The notes below the pieces were generated by a model. That model was not told the origin of the DNA. It saw only the letters and a list, made by a program, of their open reading frames with translations, and did not search any database. The position numbers and the translations under genes are program-made. 10,236 nucleotides of DNA from Gammaproteobacteria bacterium (GTDB lineage: Bacteria; Pseudomonadota; Gammaproteobacteria; SZUA-21). This document shows positions 6,959 through 10,236 of this stretch, piece after piece. Positions within the stretch are counted from its first letter, which is position 1; each line of letters begins with the position of its first letter. The stretch lies in NCBI GenBank assembly GCA_027021095.1, contig JALUUZ010000299.1, positions 1-10,236 of the forward strand, read 5' to 3'.

Positions 6959-7841
6959 CGTTTGCCTCTGCCACATAGGCGCATTCTTTGAATCCGAAAA
7001 TCTGGGTCTGTTTTTTCGCCTTGGCTTTCATTTTTTCGGTCCAGACCAGCAGCGCCTCCCGGACATGATCGATTCTCGCAGTCGGCTCGACGGTGATCTC
7101 CTGAACCCCTTTCTCTTTCAATTTGTTGATTTTCTTGACCTTGCCGACCATGTAGCCGTATGGATAGACCCCGTCCAGCCCGGAGGTGATGACCTCGTCG
7201 TTGAGTTTGACCTGGGCGCTGAGTGAGACATAGGGAAGTTTGATCAGCCTGGATTTGCCGTCACCGACCGCGAGTGTCTGGTATCCGGTTGCGCGTATCT
7301 GTACATGCATTTTATGGCTCAGGTCGGTGATCAGCCTGACCGTCGAGGTATAGGTGCGGGCCATGATGACCTGGCCGATCACGCCATCGGCATCGATCAA
7401 CGGCTGTCCCGGGATCACGCAGTTTTTGCGTCCGAGATTGATTTTGATCAACTGGGTATCCGGGTCCCTGGCGATCTGGTAGATTTCCGCCAGCCTGACG
7501 TCCTCACGCACTTTTTTATGTGCCTTGAGCAGACGCTTGTAGTTTTTGTTTTCGATCCCGGCAAGCTCAAGCTCGAGCACCTTCTTTTTCAGGCGCTTGT
7601 TTTCCTCGATCAGTTTATCCATTTTGCTTTTGTCGGGCGCGGAGAATTTTTTCGAGATCTTGCGCCCGACATCGAAGGGATAGTCGAGCATTTCCAGCGC
7701 AGGCAGCACGACGGCAGAAAACAAATCATCCAGCACACCCTGGGTGTAGCGGTGTTTGTCCAACCACATCAGCATGATCGAAATGACTGCCAAGAGTATC
7801 AGCCGTGTCGTCAGCGAATATTTTTGACCAAATGTGTTAAT
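6948..7841 (-). CDS. mreC: MreC, rod-shape scaffold protein, probable ATT start codon
   Basis: MreC is a bitopic inner-membrane protein that binds and activates PBP2 and links it to MreB. The frame has no ATG or GTG at its 5' end. A TTG at 7793 would cut through the membrane helix and has no ribosome site. Sixteen codons further up, ATT 7841 lies 7 nt after AGGAG, and the protein then begins MNTFGQKYSLTTRLILLAV, as expected for MreC: a short cytoplasmic N-terminus with a helix at about 13-27. A TGA closes the frame upstream at 7866-7868. Residues about 72-112 form a Lys/Glu/Leu-rich coiled coil. The beta-domain follows, with GQPLIDADGVIGQV, DEVITSGLDGVYPYGYMVG and VEPTARIDHVREALLVW. With ATT the length is 297 aa; with TTG it is 281. 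The identity is firm; the start is inferred. Confidence 0.92.
   Translation of the reverse strand: MNTFGQKYSLTTRLILLAVISIMLMWLDKHRYTQGVLDDLFSAVVLPALEMLDYPFDVGRKISKKFSAPDKSKMDKLIEENKRLKKKVLELELAGIENKNYKRLLKAHKKVREDVRLAEIYQIARDPDTQLIKINLGRKNCVIPGQPLIDADGVIGQVIMARTYTSTVRLITDLSHKMHVQIRATGYQTLAVGDGKSRLIKLPYVSLSAQVKLNDEVITSGLDGVYPYGYMVGKVKKINKLKEKGVQEITVEPTARIDHVREALLVWTEKMKAKAKKQTQIFGFKECAYVAEANDAG
6965..6969 (-). promoter_or_regulatory. Ribosome binding site deciding the mreD start
   Basis: AGAGG inside the last codons of mreC, 6 nt before ATG 6958. The upstream ATG at 6976 has no such site. Confidence 0.6.
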
Positions 7842-7848
7842 AAGGGTT

Positions 7849-7853
7849 CTCCT
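7849..7853 (-). promoter_or_regulatory. Ribosome binding site for mreC, pointing to an ATT start
   Basis: AGGAG on the minus strand, 7 nt upstream of ATT 7839-7841. No ATG, GTG or TTG occurs in the mreC frame between the upstream stop and TTG 7793, so this site has no conventional start to serve. Confidence 0.65.
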
Positions 7854-7893
7854 GCCGGCCGGGAATCAACAGTCTGCGCGTACTCTTTTGAAT

Positions 7894-7922
7894 ATAGTAA
7901 AGTATTTTCGCGGATTCCTCAA
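7894..7922 (-). promoter_or_regulatory. Candidate promoter for mreCD and downstream genes
   Basis: TTGAGG (7917-7922) and TACTAT (7894-7899) are spaced by exactly 17 bp on the minus strand, each matching four of six consensus bases; an overlapping TATATT lies at 7891-7896. It is inside the 194-bp mreB-mreC spacer, and transcription would begin about 45 nt before the mreC start. An extra promoter here would uncouple MreB levels from the membrane proteins. Confidence 0.35.
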
Positions 7923-8035
7923 AGGATGGTGCATCGTCAGCCGGGACCGGTTTGAGGTGACTGCCCGGGTACTGGGTGACCATTAGACAAGCCGCACAGG
8001 ACGGGTACGGACAGGATACAGGGTTGATGCCCGGC

Positions 8036-9126
<1,091 letters not shown>

Positions 9127-9134
<8 letters not shown>

Positions 9135-9162
9135 TGCATTTCATTTAGAGCAAGTTGTTAAA
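9127..9162. repeat. Inverted repeat TTTAACAA / TTGTTAAA upstream of mreB
   Basis: Perfect 8-bp arms at 9127-9134 and 9155-9162 are separated by 20 bp. The gene-proximal arm overlaps the candidate -35 of mreB, so the pair could be an operator. No regulator family is recognised from it. Confidence 0.4.
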
Positions 9163-9177
9163 CTGAATTCCCATGCT

Positions 9178-9206
9178 TTGGACTGGCCTGTAAAAGCGAT
9201 TATAAT
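9178..9206 (+). promoter_or_regulatory. Candidate distal promoter for gatCA
   Basis: TTGGAC (9178-9183) and a perfect TATAAT (9201-9206) are 17 bp apart on the plus strand. The -35 matches only three of six bases. It would give a leader of about 170 nt to gatC. The ATTATAAT core is symmetrical and also reads as a -10 on the minus strand. Confidence 0.35.
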
Positions 9207-9286
9207 TACGTTGGACGCCGGTTTCGTTTCCCCGGATCTATTCCGTTAAAATAGACTAGATATGTTAATACGCAAATTAATCATCC

Positions 9287-9300
9287 AAGAGGATCCTCTT
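9287..9300. repeat. Perfect 14-bp palindrome
   Basis: AAGAGGATCCTCTT is identical on both strands and lies midway between the divergent genes. It could be a dimer-binding operator; the hairpin it could form has only five pairs and no T-run follows. Confidence 0.5.
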
Positions 9301-9318
9301 TCCCGGCCGTCACCAAGT

Positions 9319-9332
9319 ACAGTGTACGCTGT
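9319..9332. repeat. Imperfect 14-bp palindrome near the gatC -10
   Basis: ACAGTGTACGCTGT is symmetrical except for one base pair (T5 against G10), and contains the shorter GTACAGTGTAC symmetry nearby. It overlaps the place where a -35 would stand for the TATGAT at 9341-9346. Confidence 0.45.
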
Positions 9333-9340
9333 CCCGCAAT

Positions 9341-9346
9341 TATGAT
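9341..9346 (+). promoter_or_regulatory. Candidate proximal -10 for gatC
   Basis: TATGAT matches five of six -10 bases and would start transcription about 32 nt before ATG 9385. No TTGACA-like -35 is present at 16-18 bp; a palindrome occupies that position instead. Confidence 0.35.
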
Positions 9347-9384
9347 AGTTTAGCGCGTCTTCTAGCTGAGTATAGGAGCTATCC

Positions 9385-9672
9385 ATGTCTCTTGATGAAA
9401 AAGGTGTTAGAAATATAGCCAATCTCGCCAGATTGGCAATCAGCAATGAGGATATCAGCGAATATCAGCGTCATTTGAACAATATCATCGGTTTTGTCGA
9501 GCAGATGAACAAAGTGCAGACCGAGCAGGTGCAGCCGATGGCGCATCCGCAGGACCTGCCGCAACGTTTGCGCGAGGACAAGGTGCTGGAAACAGATCAG
9601 CACGAGCGCTTTCAACGTATCGCCCCGAAGGTCGAAGCCGGGCTCTACCTGGTGCCCCAGGTTATTGAGTGA
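9385..9672 (+). CDS. gatC: GatC, subunit C of Glu/Asp-tRNA amidotransferase
   Basis: GatC is the small subunit that wraps GatA and GatB in the GatCAB complex, which amidates Glu-tRNA(Gln) and/or Asp-tRNA(Asn) in the cytoplasm. The 95-aa length is standard. Typical features are visible: the N-terminal helix with VRNIANLARLAI, the LNNIIGFVEQM helix, the VQPMAHP segment, LREDKV, and the C-terminal APKVEAGLYLVPQVIE. The start is well supported by AGGAG at 9374-9378, 6 nt before the ATG. Its stop overlaps an ATG (TGATG) that opens a 22-codon ORF leading into gatA. The early coding region contains a perfect 8-bp hairpin. Confidence 0.97.
   Translation: MSLDEKGVRNIANLARLAISNEDISEYQRHLNNIIGFVEQMNKVQTEQVQPMAHPQDLPQRLREDKVLETDQHERFQRIAPKVEAGLYLVPQVIE
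9418..9437. repeat. Perfect hairpin in the 5' coding region of gatC
   Basis: GCCAATCT (9418-9425) and AGATTGGC (9430-9437) pair perfectly around CGCC, 31 nt after the A of the ATG's G position region (codons 12-18). On the opposite strand the symmetry re-encodes the same peptide IANLARLAI. Confidence 0.6.
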
Positions 9673-9756
9673 TGCTTAATAAATCAATTTTTTCAAATAC
9701 TTATGTATTTCTGCGAATTTCAGGCAGGACAGGCAAGTGATGCACAATAAATCGAT
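9668..9756 (+). repeat. Direct repeat of the gatA start region
   Basis: Two 21-nt copies, 9668-9688 and 9736-9756, share AGTGATGC, two variable bases, AATAAATC, one variable base and AT: 18 of 21 identical. The second copy holds the start of gatA; the first holds the stop of gatC and an ATG. The 68-bp offset is not a multiple of three. It looks like a tandem duplication of a start region. Confidence 0.55.
9672..9740 (+). other. 22-codon mini-ORF linking gatC to gatA
   Basis: ATG 9672 overlaps the gatC stop (TGATG) and the ORF ends at TGA 9738-9740, which overlaps ATG 9740 of gatA (TGATG again). It begins MLNKSI, close to the MHNKSI of GatA, then diverges. It could pass ribosomes from gatC to gatA by termination-reinitiation, or be a decayed duplicate of the gatA start. 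It also contains the inverted repeat AAATAC/GTATTT at 9695-9710. No strong Shine-Dalgarno precedes it. Confidence 0.35.
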
Positions 9757-10236
9757 AACAGAACTGGGTCAGGGGTTGCGGCAGGGTGATTTTTCCAGCG
9801 TGGAGTTGACGACACATTATCTCAAGAGAATTGCAGCACTGGACGAGGAGCTCAACAGTTTTATTACTGTCAGCGAAGAAGCAGCCCTGGCACAGGCGGC
9901 GCGGGCCGACGCGTTGATTCGTGCAGGTCAAGCCGGGCCGATGACCGGCATCCCTTATGCACATAAGGATATCTTTTGTACGGATGGAATCAAGACCAGC
10001 TGTGGCTCGAAAATGCTGGATAATTTTATTGCTCCCTACGATGCGCATGTGACGTCCTTGCTGAACCACGCCGGGGCGGTCATGCTGGGAAAAACCAATA
10101 TGGACGAGTTCGCGATGGGGTCATCGAGCGAGACCAGCTATTACGGGCCAGTCAGAAATCCATGGAATACCGATTATGTCCCCGGCGGCTCCTCAGGAGG
10201 TTCGGCTGCCGCGGTTGCGGCCCAGCTGACCCCGGT
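9740..10236 (+). CDS. gatA: GatA, amidase subunit of Glu/Asp-tRNA amidotransferase (3' part beyond window)
   Basis: GatA hydrolyses glutamine and channels ammonia to GatB for tRNA-dependent amidation. The first 165 codons are present, and the frame is open to the right edge. Amidase-signature landmarks: [14 protein letters not shown] with the catalytic Lys76, [16 protein letters not shown] (about 118-133), and [14 protein letters not shown] with the cis-Ser at about 151; the nucleophilic Ser lies beyond the edge. HKDIFCTDG is a form I recall from beta- and gammaproteobacterial GatA. ATG 9740 is preceded by AGG at 9731-9733 and by an in-frame GTG at 9737. gatB is the expected next gene. Confidence 0.97.
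   Translation, partial: MHNKSITELGQGLRQGDFSSVELTTHYLKRIAALDEELNSFITVSEEAALAQAARADALIRAGQAGPMTGIPYAHKDIFCTDGIKTSCGSKMLDNFIAPYDAHVTSLLNHAGAVMLGKTNMDEFAMGSSSETSYYGPVRNPWNTDYVPGGSSGGSAAAVAAQLTP

Noticed and set aside
5966..6991. 341-codon open frame on the plus strand
   Set aside because: It is antisense to mrdA and mreD, rich in Gln/Asp/His with no recognisable domain, and has no ribosome site; it arises from codon bias of the real genes.
9319..9332. LexA-type SOS box
   Set aside because: ACAG-N6-CTGT has the half-sites in the opposite orientation to the CTGT...ACAG pattern of the gammaproteobacterial LexA box.
9246..9446. Minus-strand frame encoding a GatC-like IANLARLAI peptide
   Set aside because: The resemblance is produced by the perfect palindrome at 9418-9437 within gatC, not by a second gene.

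Overview
The window looks like chromosomal DNA of a gammaproteobacterium. MreB reads very close to the enterobacterial protein. The order mreB-mreC-mreD-mrdA-rodA-mltB-rlpA, with gatCA divergent from mreB, is a layout I associate with Chromatiales-like and related non-enteric gammaproteobacteria. I cannot name a genus from sequence alone. Base composition appears moderate, a little above 50% GC by eye, and I see no insertion sequence, integrase, CRISPR array, tRNA or rRNA.

From about 9085 down to 1, everything runs on the minus strand and encodes the cell-elongation machinery (the elongasome): MreB (actin-like filament), MreC and MreD (scaffold), PBP2/MrdA (transpeptidase), RodA (SEDS glycan polymerase), then two glycan-cleaving proteins, MltB (lytic transglycosylase) and RlpA (septal/denuded-glycan lytic transglycosylase). 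RlpA has an open reading frame running off the left edge, so its C-terminus is missing; its SPOR domain is nearly complete. MreC overlaps MreD by 11 bp, MreD and PBP2 are 6 bp apart, and rlpA follows mltB by 24 bp, which fits translational coupling. Larger spacers lie after mreB (194 bp), after PBP2 (97 bp) and after RodA (279 bp); two of these hold candidate internal promoters.

On the right, gatC and the first 165 codons of gatA run on the plus strand. They encode parts of the GatCAB amidotransferase, which makes Gln-tRNA(Gln) and/or Asn-tRNA(Asn) from mischarged precursors. The 299-bp region between mreB and gatC holds divergent promoter candidates and several palindromes.

I do not see a new defence or mobile system. 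The unusual points sit inside the conserved operon. mreC appears to start at a rare ATT codon behind a perfect Shine-Dalgarno. PBP2 carries a long, very basic proline-rich C-terminal tail and an extra basic insert between its second and third catalytic motifs. MltB and RlpA also have Arg/Lys-rich segments. The gatC-gatA junction holds a duplicated gatA-like start and a 22-codon mini-ORF that joins both genes by TGATG overlaps. Start sites for mltB, mreC, mreD and rodA given here are chosen from ribosome-binding sites and family N-termini and differ from the longest open frames.
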